Below, in pieces: positions 1-12,100 of a DNA stretch of 64,000 nucleotides (its first letter is position 1; every line of letters begins with the position of its first letter). Origin of the DNA: Volvox africanus (lineage: Eukaryota > Chlorophyta > Chlorophyceae > Chlamydomonadales > Volvocaceae). The position numbers and the translations under genes were made by a program. The notes under the pieces are model-generated. The model was given only the letters and a program-made list of their open reading frames with translations. It made no database searches and was not told the DNA's origin. The DNA is taken from assembly GCA_030268105.1 (NCBI GenBank), contig BSDZ01000112.1:248001-312000 (forward strand), given 5' to 3'.

Positions 1-305
1 CCGCGGGAATGCACGCATACTTACGGAAAAAGAAAACAGGGAAGCCTGGGAATCGAACTGAAGAACTATGGAAGTAGAAATGAAGTACGACGATTGGGCC
101 GGGAAACGATAATTAAATGAAAGACAGGTCAAGGAAGATGGGGATTAAGGAAGATGAGGGGACATTGTTGCACATACGAGCAAGTAATATGATCTGATAG
201 GGGACAGTGTTTTGATGATGGATTTACATCGGAGGAGGGGCACAGCTGAATCACTACTAGTGGGGAAAATCAGCAATGGTGTGTGTCCGCCGGGCCACGA
301 CTTAC

Positions 306-1224
306 AGGTAGTACCACATCCCTGGGAAAGCCCCCGCCTCCACGACGCCCAAAAGGAACCGCAGCCAGTAGAACTGCAGCGCGCTGTTCAGCCCCGCGAA
401 CAAGGCCGCCACTGCGCCCCAGCAAACTACCAACAGACCCAACCAGCGCGGGGCGCCCACCTGAAAGGATAAACGGATGTGTCATGTGCAAGAGCCGGTC
501 GAGGAGGGGAGACAGATTCGGATGTCCTGATTTCGACGATTGAAATGCGTGGGGATTTTGCTAGCCATGTGCTCGTGCGAATAATAAATTTTTGCATTTG
601 TGTGAGTGAATGTTTCTGTGTACGCGTGTTTCTGTGTTTCTGTCTGTCCGTGTGTGTTTCTGTGTATGTGTGTGTATTCATGTGTGCATGTGCTCATGCG
701 TTATTTAAGTGAATGTGTGTGTTTTGGGGGAACTATAGGGGCTTAGAAGGTCCCGGAGGAGGCGTGTGACATGTGGGGTTGGCGCACTGCCGCTTGATAA
801 TGCTGTGGCCCAGGTTACTGGCCGCACACTGGTCCGCACTTACCCGCGTCATGATGATGTTCGAGGGTACCATGAAGAGCGAGTAGCCCAGGAAGAAGAG
901 ACCCGAGCCAAGGCCGTACACTGTTTAATGAGGGGAAGGGAAGGAGGAGGTCGACGTTTGAGGAAGTGAAGGGAGGTGGCAGGAGTCAAAGGGATGCCGA
1001 TGCATCATGTGGCCTGCTGAACTGCGACAACCGTCGCACGCACCCTGTGCATCGAAGGCGAGGTCATGATTAAGTTGGATTGCTGCAAACGCCAAATTAG
1101 TCCGGTCAATGTAACAGAAGGACGCTATGAGACAGAACAGCGGTAGGATGGCCCAGTTCACTTTATGGTAAATGGATGCTGCCGTTATGCTAGGGGTTAT
1201 GGTCGCGAGTTCGTCGTGAAACAT
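306..1224 (-). CDS. MFS transporter, anion:cation symporter-like (5' part, continues off left edge)
   Basis: Three exons are visible on the minus strand: 1224-1044, 920-844 and 460-306. Phases 1, 0 and 2 join cleanly, with GTGCGT, GTAAGT and GTAAGT donors. The start ATG at 1224 precedes a short polar N-terminus. The sequence then has the family signature: a first membrane helix ending CYIDRTNLAFAAIQLNHDL, the next helices with GLGSGLFFLGYSLFMVPSNI, then RVGAPRWLGLLVVCWG and FLLGVVEAGAFPGMWYYL. This order is typical of the DHA/ACS-type major facilitator family (allantoate permease, tartrate and phthalate transporters), which moves organic anions across the plasma membrane or organelle envelope. 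Only about 137 residues of an expected 430-500 are present; the rest lies left of base 306 and outside the window. I could not find the fourth exon in 1-300. The substrate cannot be inferred. An additional upstream 5' exon cannot be excluded. Confidence 0.85.
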
Positions 1225-3195
1225 TATAATTCTGCTGGACGTGATGTGCTAGGTTGCAGGTTGCCTAGCCCGTGCCGGGCTGCTCATCACTGCTCAGATA
1301 AAGACAGGCATTTTGCCAAGATACGTAACGTGCAAAACAATCTGCTGATTGAAATCTCCATATAAACGGATACGGTGTTCATTTGTGCAATGAAATTCTA
1401 ATCGAAAGCGGTTGGAATCTGGTCATCCATCTGCCGACAACCCGTCCGAGCAAGTCCAGCCCTCAGTGGGATCAGGTGCGCATTATCATATCGTCATATG
1501 CATGTCAGGTTAATAGTATTTGGCATTGCCATTCTCATTACAATCGGCGGTTCAGGATCACCCTAGCCAGCCGGGCAGTGCCGATTAACGTGAAATCTTG
1601 ATATGCCTGATATTTCATAGTATCCGGCATGACTTATGAATTAATTTCCCAACTTCATGGATGTTCTTCCGGACGCTGTCGTTGTAACCACAACTGTCTC
1701 ATCGAGAAATCGCGGCCCGGGCCACGGAAGCTGTCAGTTTCACAGCCATGTCTTAGGTATCTTGATCTGCGATGAAGTTTGGCATGAAAGGGTCTTCAAG
1801 CCTTCATGCCTACGCGGCGGGTGAGACGGTGCTACCTCGTGGCACCATGACCACGCATAGAGACTTTGCAAGACCTTGCCATGCACTCTGATTCTAACAA
1901 GCAAGCTCTAGCGGGGTCTGCAATTGGATTTTGCTTTCCCCTTAAAGCATTCGCGGTGGGGCGAGGGCGAATTCGCAGGGAACATGATGACCAGTCCAGC
2001 CCCTCTGCTTCTCGACGCTTTAGGTTTCCTAGGTCCGGCCTGGGCATGTGCATGGCGTGCGCTTATTGTACCTCTCAAAGCATCGGTTGAGCCGCTGGTG
2101 TGCAGGTGCGTGCTCGCTCCTGCGTGAAAGCACTGTCCCAGAGGGGGTTAAACAAAGTCCGCATGGGCATGAGTGGGATGAAGGCTAAAAACAGTAGCCT
2201 TTGAAAAAGGGAGGTCACGTCAAGGCGAGGGTTACTTACTCACATAATGGATTTAGAGTGAATGGAATCCTCTGTGAGAAGCTGCGGTTTTCAAAGCGAC
2301 GTCAGCGCGTTTGACACCATGGTGGCACGAAATGGTTGGGGAGGCGTGATTCTGAGTTACGATCGATCTTTGTCGTATGTGACCCCCGTGGCTCCCTGCT
2401 CGCAACTGCGGGACTGAACCGATTGCGCATCATGACCTGTTCTTGTGGTTCTTGAACCAGGTAACCACGTACCGCCCTTGCTGCCTAATACAAAATCCCT
2501 CCCTCCCTCCCTCCCTCCCTCCCTCTCCCTCTCTCCCTCTCTCCCTCTCTCCCTCTCTCCCTCTCTCCCTCTCTCCCTCTCTCCCTCTCTCCCTCTCTCC
2601 CCCTCTCCCCCTCTCCCCCTCTCCCTCTCTACCCCTCTTTCCTTTTTGTTTGTTTGGACCACTTGACAGTACCCTGCGCAGGTGCCGGCGCCTACGACGA
2701 TGCAACGAGCTGTCCAAATCCAACTCCGCCCCGGGCAAGTCGCAGACACCGGAGCCACAGCCACGTCCCTGTCTTGCGGATGGCTGCCTTGCGGGATGTT
2801 CAGCTGCAGCCAGGACGCTGCCGAAAGGAGCAGCACTGCCAGCACCGGCACTGCCAATATCACAACCAGCACAATGGAAATCGGATCTGGCAGTTGCCCA
2901 GCAATGTCTAAACGGGAGTTCCTGGTCCCAACAGAGCCGGTGCAGGGATGAGCCCTTTATCCGGAGTCGACATCCGGATCCAGATTCAGTTTCAAATCCA
3001 ATTTTGAATCCACGAGATCCACATCTTGTGGCATCCCGTGCCAACCCCGTCGATAAGCCCCAAACAAATTTTGAGAGAGGCGGCGGTGTCATACCGTTCA
3101 TCTCCCACCGGAAATACACGGGCGCCCCAGGTGTCGCTGCAGGAGTAGGCGTTGGCTCTGGAGGCAGCCGTGAGCGGCCTGGTTTCGGAGTATCC
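1225..3195. other. Intergenic region between divergent genes
   Basis: About 2 kb separates the start of the minus-strand transporter from the first good ATG of the plus-strand giant gene, so promoters and 5' leaders of both should lie here. The reading frame of the giant gene is open from about 2443, so its true start could be upstream of 3196. I see no convincing TATA box, RNA gene or other coding segment. Confidence 0.5.
2497..2640 (+). repeat. Polypyrimidine microsatellite (CCCT)n then (CCCTCT)n
   Basis: An uninterrupted C/T tract of about 140 bp starts with CCCT units and changes to CCCTCT and CCCCCT units. It lies upstream of the chosen ATG of the giant gene. All reading frames through it are open, which creates long spurious ORFs on both strands. 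Purine/pyrimidine strand asymmetry of this length can adopt triplex (H-DNA) structures. Confidence 0.9.
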
Positions 3196-6100
3196 ATGGC
3201 ATCCGAAGCGTTTGCGGGGCCGAGCGCTGCGGTCGGTAGCGATAGGGGATCAGGAGGCGCTGTGCCTGTAAACCCCTTACCACGAACTGCTAGTAATCCT
3301 AGCGGCAGTCGTGGTGGCAGCGGCGTTGGTAGTGCTGAAACGGGCAGCAGCCGTGGAAGTGGTGCTAATGGTGATAGTGGCAGCAGCGGCAGCGGGAATG
3401 CTGAGCACCCAGGGTCAATGACGGCTGTGCAAATGACACGTCGTGGAGTTTCCATGGCAGCAGCTACAGCGGCAGCAGCAGCGGCGGTGCTGACACCCAG
3501 GGGGCTGGACTGCGTGGTGGCAGTGCACGGAGCCCTAGATGCAACCGGGGGCGTGCGGAAAGCACTTCCACCGCTCAGTGTGGTGCTCTTATCTATCATA
3601 AGGAACGGCAAGAGCATCAAGCTTCCGGACGCCACCGCCACCGCCACCGTCACCACCAACGCCACTGTCATCACCACTGCCACCGCCACCCCCACTGCCA
3701 CCGCCACCACCACCACCACCACCACCAACGCCACCGTCATCACCAACGCCACCATCACCGTCACCATCGGAGCTGCAAGTAGGGGCGTTGCGGATCCTGA
3801 AGCTGCTACTGGCCTCCCAGGTGATGCTGCAGCCGGCGGCGGCGACAGCGGTGGCTGTGCCAGGGTTGCTCGGGATGCAACGGAGGTGCCTTCGGCAGCT
3901 GCCATCCAGCTGCTGCAGCAGGCAGTACACGGGATGGTGGGTTCAGTCAGCGTGCGTGTGGCGCGTGCACATGCTCATCAGCAATGCGCCCTACTGGCAC
4001 GTGTAGTGGAGGCGGTATATAGCACCGCAGGCGTGTCGCCTGTGGATGTGGTTTCGGAAGCGGGACAGATGCTGGCCCAGCTGCCTGAATTTGCGGATCT
4101 GGAATCCATAGCGTCAACCAATAACACGCCATCAAAAGGGCCGTATACATCGTTAACATTACAACAGCATCAACAACAGCAACAACAGCAGCAGTTGCCA
4201 TCAAACCAGGAACGAGAACAGCTACAGAGTGCAGGAATCAGCTCTGATCTGAGCCCTGGATATCTGCAGCTACTTCATGCGGCCCTGGCGCCGGTGGTGG
4301 CGGCCCTGCCGCCCGGGTCATTCTCCCCCGACATGCTTGCAACAGTGTTGCGGCAGAAGCGAACCTCCGTCGCCGATGACACGGCCCCAGGCCCCGCCGC
4401 TCCCGCCCCTGCCGCCCCAGCTGCCTCACGAACACATGCGGCAATTTCCACAGAGGTGAGGGCTTCTGCTCACCCTGACGCGCTGCGTCTGTTCTGTGCC
4501 TTGCTCCGCGCCGAATGGCACCATCAACAGCTCAAGGCATGGGGCCCGAAAGCTTGCTTACAAGCAAACATCACCAGACCACGCGATCGGGCCGGCTGCA
4601 GCGATGATGCAGTTGGGGCTCTTGTGCTTGGTGTGGCAATAGCGGAGCTGCAGTCGCCTGGGCTGCTCTTCGCCAGGGCTCGTGACGGGGGCGGCCGAAG
4701 CGGCAGAGGTGCTAGCTCCTTTGAGCTAAGCGCTGGGGTGCTGGCAACCCTGAACGAGCTGGGATTCAGGATACGTTATCAGGGTCATGTGGATTTTCTA
4801 GCCTCTTGCTTGTGCTGCTGGCGAAACTTGCATCAGCATCAGCGGGTGTTATCAGCACCGCTGCAGCCAGCAGTAGCACCAGCGATGGTGGGCTCGGCCC
4901 TCTCTTCGCCGACTGGAGGGAGAGACTGTCCGGCTGTGAGCGGGGCGGATGCAGATGCCGCGCACGGCAGCGAAGGAGGCAGGGTTATGGCATCAGGAAG
5001 TTCCATTACGGCCACCAGGCTGGGCAAAAGCATTCTGGACCGTGCTAGTTCCCATGAGGAAATCCAGGAGGTCAATGACAGCAGTTCAGACGGCAGCTGT
5101 GTTGGCATTGAGGGTGCGAACAATGGCAGTGAGGCCAAGGGTAATGACAACAACAGCAGCAGCAGCAGCAACAACAACAACAATAACAACAACAGCTTCA
5201 AACGGAAGGGCAGCGGCGGCAGCAGTAGCAGCACCCACGGTACGTGCGCAGACATCAACAACTATACCACCAACACCACTAACACCACCAACATCACCGG
5301 CGACACAGGCAACTGGTGCAAAAGCAGTAGTAGTGGCAATATTAGCAGCAGTACTAGCGGTGGCGATAGCACCTGCGCTAGCAGCAGTAGCGACAATACT
5401 AGCAGCAGCAGCGGCAGGAACAGCAGCGCCACCAGTAAGGGTCTTCATGATGGTGGCGTTAGTTGGGGTGGATCTACATCTCCAGTATCCTCTCCAAGCT
5501 CATTCGTCTTTCGCGGATCCAATCCGGCAGCCGAGCCCGCACTGGCGCGTGTGGTCATGAGGGTGCTGATGCATCTTGGCTACTACGAGCACATCGTCAT
5601 GGAACGTTTGGTGGCGGTGGCCAGTCGGCGGCGGGACGGGACTCCACTGCAGATGGACCATTGGCGGGTGCTGCAGCCCCAGGATAGCCAGGAAGTGGCT
5701 CACAGGTGTGTGGCTATGTGCGTACTGTGTGTGTGACTATGCGTGCTACGAACAGGAAAGTGACAGGGCAAATCCTACATGAAAGGAGGATGCGAACAAA
5801 AGCATGAGAAACTGTAAACGCAGAGAAGGAAGGGTTGATTTGAAGCAGGTGTAAGGTCTGCGGGCAGCTGAAATAAGCCGCTGTCACTGTGGCTTTCCTC
5901 ACCAGCGGCTCACAATCTGCTGGGAGTGTGCAGGCGGGCGAGGAGGTGGATGGGTGTCCAAGAATTGGAGCAAAAGTCTGAATTGTGGGAAGACATTACC
6001 TTAGTTCGTATATATGCATTTGGCATTAACCTGTCGCGTCTTACTGTGTCACAACTGGACTTAGCGGCGTAGAAAGCGACCCTCAGACACAAAAATGAAA

Positions 6101-9100
6101 AGAGGGTCAGTGCGCCATCTGTATGCTCGATGGATAGATGGAAAGAGTATACGGTGTGGCTCCAATAAGCAAGCACGAGAGCAAGTGCGATACTGCTGCT
6201 ACAGACCTTCCCCCTCCTCAGGCGACACGTGCCTGGACTACACCCTTCAGAAATAACGGTATGGGTGGAAATCAACTGACCCGTGGGTCACGGGTCCGTC
6301 CAAGCCGCGGACGCTACACAGTACACACTTACCAGGGTCTTCAATTAGCCGGCCCGATAGTCAACAAGTCGACTGTAACAAGCGTCGTGTGACGTGACGC
6401 TGTCGAGCTCTCGTACTTTTTCCTCTAGCTCCCGTATTTCTGCGCCATTAAGCGAAATCGGTACGGTGTGCAAATCGTTTCGCATGTTTTCACGCACGTT
6501 CATTCCTCCGCATGGCGCCTGCAGGTCGTCGGCCGTGTTTCTGCAAGACCAGCTGGCCCTTGGTGTCCGATATGGCTGCAGCGCTTGGTCAGGGAATACC
6601 TTCCCCGCCAACGCTTCCGTGGCCCCGACGCCTTACCCCGGCTGTGCCGCACGGGATTCGCCCGACCTGTACCACAACCACTATCACCAGCAGCGATCAC
6701 AGCAGCAGCAGCAGCAGCACCAGTACCAATACCAGTACCAGTACCACCAGCAGCCACAAGGGCAACCACACCAGGACCCGCAGCACAAGCAGCAACAACA
6801 GAAAGCATACCAGCACCAGCACCAGCAGCCACACCAGCAGCCACAGCAGCTCCCCCACGCAGTAGCAGGATCAGCAGTGATTGACTCGGCACGGGCCCCA
6901 GCAGTTGCCCCACCAGCCAGAGCTGACATGGAGGAGCTGCGGGATGGTGAGTCCTCCCAGCTGGAAGGTATGGTCAGCAATCAGCGCTTGGCCGCACAGC
7001 TGCGTACCGTAGAGGCAGTACTGCGGCTTGCGCAGGCTGCGGCAGCGGCAGCGGCAACGGAGCGTCAGTCGACGCCGAGGCCATCATACTCCAGGAGTTC
7101 CACCCAGGCACAGTCGTCAACCCCTTTATCAGCCTTGTCACACCCTTTTTCCTCCCCGTCTCCCGCATCGTTGGCCTCATCTTCACCCTCAGCTGTACCC
7201 CCTGTCGGTCCCGCCCCACCATCTCAGCTTATAGCGCTGGGATGCCTGGCGGAAGCTGCGAGGTTGCTTAAAGAGGTAATGGGCTGGTCGAAACGGCTGA
7301 AGAGAGCCCCCGCCAACGCCAGCGCCAACGCCAACGTCGCCACTAGCGGTGATAAAGGCGGCAGCAGTTGCAGCAGTGGCAAGGAGGGCGGTAGCAGCAC
7401 CCTGGGCGCATCGGCGCTGGAGCAGGTGTTGTATTCCAACCTGGCGGCCGTGGAGGCGTTGGCAGCGGAGCAGTTGAGTGCGTCGTGGCTGGCAGTGCGG
7501 CAGGTAGCGGATGCGGCGGCGCCAGTAGAGATGATGAAGTCTGGTGGGCAGGAGGCACCGACGGAGGTGGTGCCGGGTGTTACCGGGACGGCTGCTAATG
7601 TGTTTGTTGTACAGTCCGTGCCCCCAAGTCACATGATGGCGGGGCGGCCGGAGGAGGCTGCAGCGACTGCTGTTGCTGATGCCGATGTCAATACAGCGGT
7701 GGTGACGGCGGCGGGGTTGGAGCCGACGACGTCAATATTGTCGTCAATTTCGTCTGGGGTGCCGCCGGCCGCCTCCGTCAACCCCTTGCTGCTGGTGAGG
7801 CGGTCTCGGGGTCTGACACGTGGTCATCGAACGAAAACCCGAACAGAGTTATCGCCCCCACCATCAACCCATCACATATGGCCCTATCACCGTAGCACCC
7901 AGGGGGGATTTCAGGATTGCTTACGCGTACTTACAATACCAGTATCGCTATAATGTGAGGCTCTCATGTCATGCTCCTGCCAAGCTAGGGGCCCTTGCGA
8001 ATCCGGTCATAAGGCCCCTCTGTATGCGAACATCGGTGTATGGTCAGCGTTGACAGTGCCGTTCTCGAGCCAAAGGGAGGGTGTATCGGCAGATCGAGGG
8101 GACGTAAGAAATGACGTTTCCGAACAGCACCTGCAGTATTTATCATTATACGACTCCTAATTTCCTGAAGACATCACTAATCCAAGGATTTGGTTATTGG
8201 CTTCAGTGCATTCGCACACTCCTCTTCCCTCCCTCCCTCCTTTCCCCTCGAACCGCCCCAATCCACCGGCCCTCTGTTTCTGCAGGCCGCACAGACGCTA
8301 AGCTGTCTTCAGATGGCGGTATCCCGCATGAAGCGTCGTCTGCACCGAAACTTGGATTCGAGTACACAGCTCAACGTTCGACGGTGTGAAGCACTGCAGG
8401 TACCGGTGTGTTTAGCCCTGGGCGGTGTTGCAAAACTGACTTGGCCTTCCTACCGAGCAGTAGGAAGGGGACCTACCCCGTATCTTGTTTCCTACTTTCA
8501 TATCCGTACTGGAACGGCGTACGGCTATTTGACTGAAAGTAGAATATTCTGAAAAATGCACTTGAAACGCGATCCATTGATGCAGGGGATCAAAGAATGA
8601 TCCCTTTTCGATGTTATGGATTTTAAGAATCAAATTTAAATTATGTATACTTTTTATGAGTAAAGTCTCTCGTTAATGTTTTAGCTCAAATATGTTAAGC
8701 GCGGCCATCTCTCACCATCACGCTGACGTGCGTGGGTTCCGCTGAACGGGTGTGCGCATGGTATTCCAACACCACGTCATGCTGATGTCGCTCGCTTCTC
8801 TCCGGCGCGCACTTAATTGAGTTCGCCTCTTAGTTTTCTCAAAACGTGTGTGTTGCTACCATGCAACCGTACCTCTAGGCTTCCCTGGAGCGGCACATCT
8901 CAGAGTTCGTGCCCCAGGTAATGACCACGTGGACTGAGGAAGGGGGCTTCCCCGTCGCGGATGCGCAGAAGAATCCACTTGGGACACAACGAGGGCGACA
9001 ACAGCAGCACCAGCAACAGACAACACATCAGTTCAGAAGTTCAGAAAAGGGAGGAAAATTTACTGACCCCATTACAGGAGGGACAGGAGGACTGGTTTCG

Positions 9101-12100
9101 GAGCTCCGTCCGGACGAGCGGCTGCGGTGCTGGCAACAAACGTCGGAGAGGAGCATCGGAGAGGGGTCGGTTCCGGAGCTGTGTTCAGTGGAACAGCCGG
9201 ATCGACGTGCCGAGTCTACGCAGACCTACGAGTCTGTGGGGGACAAGGGCCGATACAACGAAAAGGCCAGCGACATGCAGAGCGGCAGCAGCTGTAGCAG
9301 CTGTAATACCAGGAGTGGTGGCAACAGAAGTAGTGACAGCCGCGGCGGTAATATTCGCATCCGGGTTGATGGCCACGGCGGCAACGATGGCGGCAGTGCA
9401 GTCCTCACAGGGCCTTATGCGCCGTGGCCGCGATGGTCGGCTGAGCAACAGGTGAGAGGGAGCCTTGTACTCCCTCGAGGTCTTAAAACGCAATAATAAT
9501 AACAATAATAAATTATACTTGATATATGATATCCATGGGGCTACCGCTGTACCTGCTCTCCTGCCCAGCCAGAGAGTTACGGTGGTTGTGTGGGTCGTGG
9601 GGTCTGCTGCCCCGCTTTCCCGCACTGCCACTGTCTTGACTGACATGGCTCAGAGATATTCGGGACGCCGACAGAAGTGTGCGCATAGGCATTTCAAGAC
9701 CCGATAATTAATGTTCAGAGATATGAAGATAAAAACACCCTGGCAAAAAAAGCGGCAAGCTGATGTGAGGTCATTACATGCCAAAAACCTTAGCGCCCAC
9801 TGTATGCAGATGTTGTCAAAGTAGGTAATGGTAGCAATCCCCGTGCCATCTTACAATCTTTTCTGTGATGAAAGCAATAAAGCATGCCAAGGTGTGCTGT
9901 TTATTGTCAATGGAGATCTGGCCGTATATGGACGTCCGTGTATGGGATATTACAGCCATAGCCGTAACCATGTACATTGATGCACAGGATGTAATATGTA
10001 CCGCTGTACTGTAAACGCCCTCATAATATTTAGTATGTTTAGGATGGAATATCAGTAAAAACTTTATTAAGTACTGACGTAGTTTGTTACATTCCCCCCC
10101 ACCTGCAGCAAAGTCCCTGCGAGCTTATTAGCCCTACAGAGTGTTCAAATATCCCCGTCGGGGGTGCGCGAAGTATACTTTTTCCGAGCATGCTTAGCCT
10201 TAGGCTTGGTTTGAGGTTCTTGTTTCTGCCTCTTACGTGTTTTTTGGGTAGCCCAATATTCATCAATAGATGCTTCTGTAATATTGGTCTCTGGCTCCCA
10301 ACTGTTGTGCTGCCTTCCCACGACACTAAGTACTCCCGTCGTGTTTTTCCGCGACCATATGATTTGTCTCTATGATCGAGTAGTTTGTCAACAGCCCAGT
10401 AGGGTCCATCATCCAGAACTGCTACTGGTCCGGCTGGTGTCCGACCTGTCCCTTCGATATAGGGTTTTAACAGGGATGTGTGAAAGACACCATGAATCCG
10501 ATATTTGGATGGCAAGCTGAGTTTGATTGCAATGGATCCAATGAACTTGATAATTCTGAAGGGTCCGATCCATTGTGGTAGGGATTTGGATGTTCTTGGG
10601 GTTTTCATCCGGATATTTTTTGTACTGAGGATCATCTGCCCTACCTTATACTTTCCCTACCTTAAACTCAGAATCCCTACGTCTCATATCAGCATATGTT
10701 TTGAAATTATCTTTAGCCCGTTGAATGAACATTTTTGCTTGGTTGACACATTTCTGTACATCACTGCAGAACCTTGCAGCTGCAGGAACATTTTGTAGTA
10801 TCCTGGGGTATCTATGTCTGCGGGTAGTGTCCAGGGTGGACCGTGTATGGTCATCTTCCGATTTGGCCTTTGCTTAGGCAGACACAACAGAGATACAACA
10901 CATTTTTACCATTCCCAAAAAATTGGAAAGCTGTGGTGTTTGGCAATCATTCAGCTGAAAGGGTGAAGCCTTGATGGACTCTTGGTATGAGTTATCGATA
11001 GCAAACTCAGCCAAAGATGATTATATCATCCAGATACACCAGCACAATGTTTACCGATGTATGGTCGGAATACCATGTTCATTACAGTTTGGAATGTGGC
11101 CAGTGCAGTAGCTGGTCCCATGCCTAAGACTAGATATTCATAATGCCCGAATGGTGTACGAAAGGCAGTTTTGTGCCTGTCTTGCTCACTGATTCGTATC
11201 TGATGATAACCTGACTATAGGTCGATTGAGGAAAAAAACAGTTGCACCATGTAAGGTGTCGAAAAGGTCCTCTGTATTAGGAATGTGATGGCGATTTTTG
11301 ACTGTGGCTTTATTTAGTTGCCTGTAGTCTATGCACATTCGTAATTCATCTTTTTTTGCAGCAAATAGAACCTGTTGTACCTCTCCTTCGTGTTTGCTCA
11401 TAAGTATCTGCACGTCTGAAGGCTTTCGACACCGATGCGCGAGCACTTGCAAGTACAGCAAGGCAAACGCGAGCAAACAGAGACAGCGGAAGACTTCAAG
11501 ACAAGAAGAGATATAACTTACAGTCTTACAGATCGAAGCGGTGCAATGGACGTAATCGCCGTCAGCGCCGGAAGCAAGCAATCATCACGCGGCGGTGATA
11601 GCGAAGTTTAGGCTTAGCTCGGGCTAAGTAGAGTAGCGTATAGCAATGATAATGTAGAACACACGAGTGTTCTCCGGTGTCGAATCTCTTATCTTGCTTA
11701 GCCGTCCTCGCATCTGTTATACTCGCAGCATCGCAATGTCGTACGATTCACACTAGGAGGCCGATCCTAAGTGTGACAACCCTACTGTGTATAGGCGATG
11801 TCCAAGCATAACAACGTATAAGCCTTTCCGGCATTCGCATGATGCAAGGGTCCGAATAACGATATTCGGTTGCAAGGCATGCATCGCGACGAGTGCGGCG
11901 CTCTCAACGTGTGCTGTAATGAAGTAATATTATATCAGATAATATTACTTATCGTTTCGTAGCACGAGCATAATGCGCACTTCAATGATTCGGGATTTCA
12001 TGCATGCTAGGCGGATTCGCCATGATGCGATGTCGCGATGGACAATGATGACATGCCAAATGTATATATAAATGTATGCGAATACATTTATATCATGCAG

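Noticed and set aside
40..75. T-arm-like sequence resembling a minus-strand tRNA
   Set aside because: No acceptor or anticodon stem can be formed around it.
2357..2872. Minus-strand ORF starting with a hydrophobic segment like a signal peptide
   Set aside because: The hydrophobic run is opposite simple coding sequence, the rest is the reverse of the CT microsatellite, and there is no splice-supported continuation.
2430..3905. 491-codon minus-strand ORF opposite exon 1 of the giant gene
   Set aside because: It is a shadow of trinucleotide repeats and GC-rich codon bias: low-complexity Val/Pro runs and no domain. The plus frame is supported by splice phases.
6345..6611. Minus-strand ORF with a charged helix ([15 protein letters not shown])
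   Set aside because: It looks coiled-coil-like, but it overlaps the acceptor and exon 2 of the giant gene and has no neighbouring exons or family match.
8918..8968. Possible 51-bp intron splitting exon 8879-9451
   Set aside because: Donor and acceptor dinucleotides exist, but the interval is in frame, free of stops and shorter than usual introns, so a continuous exon is simpler.
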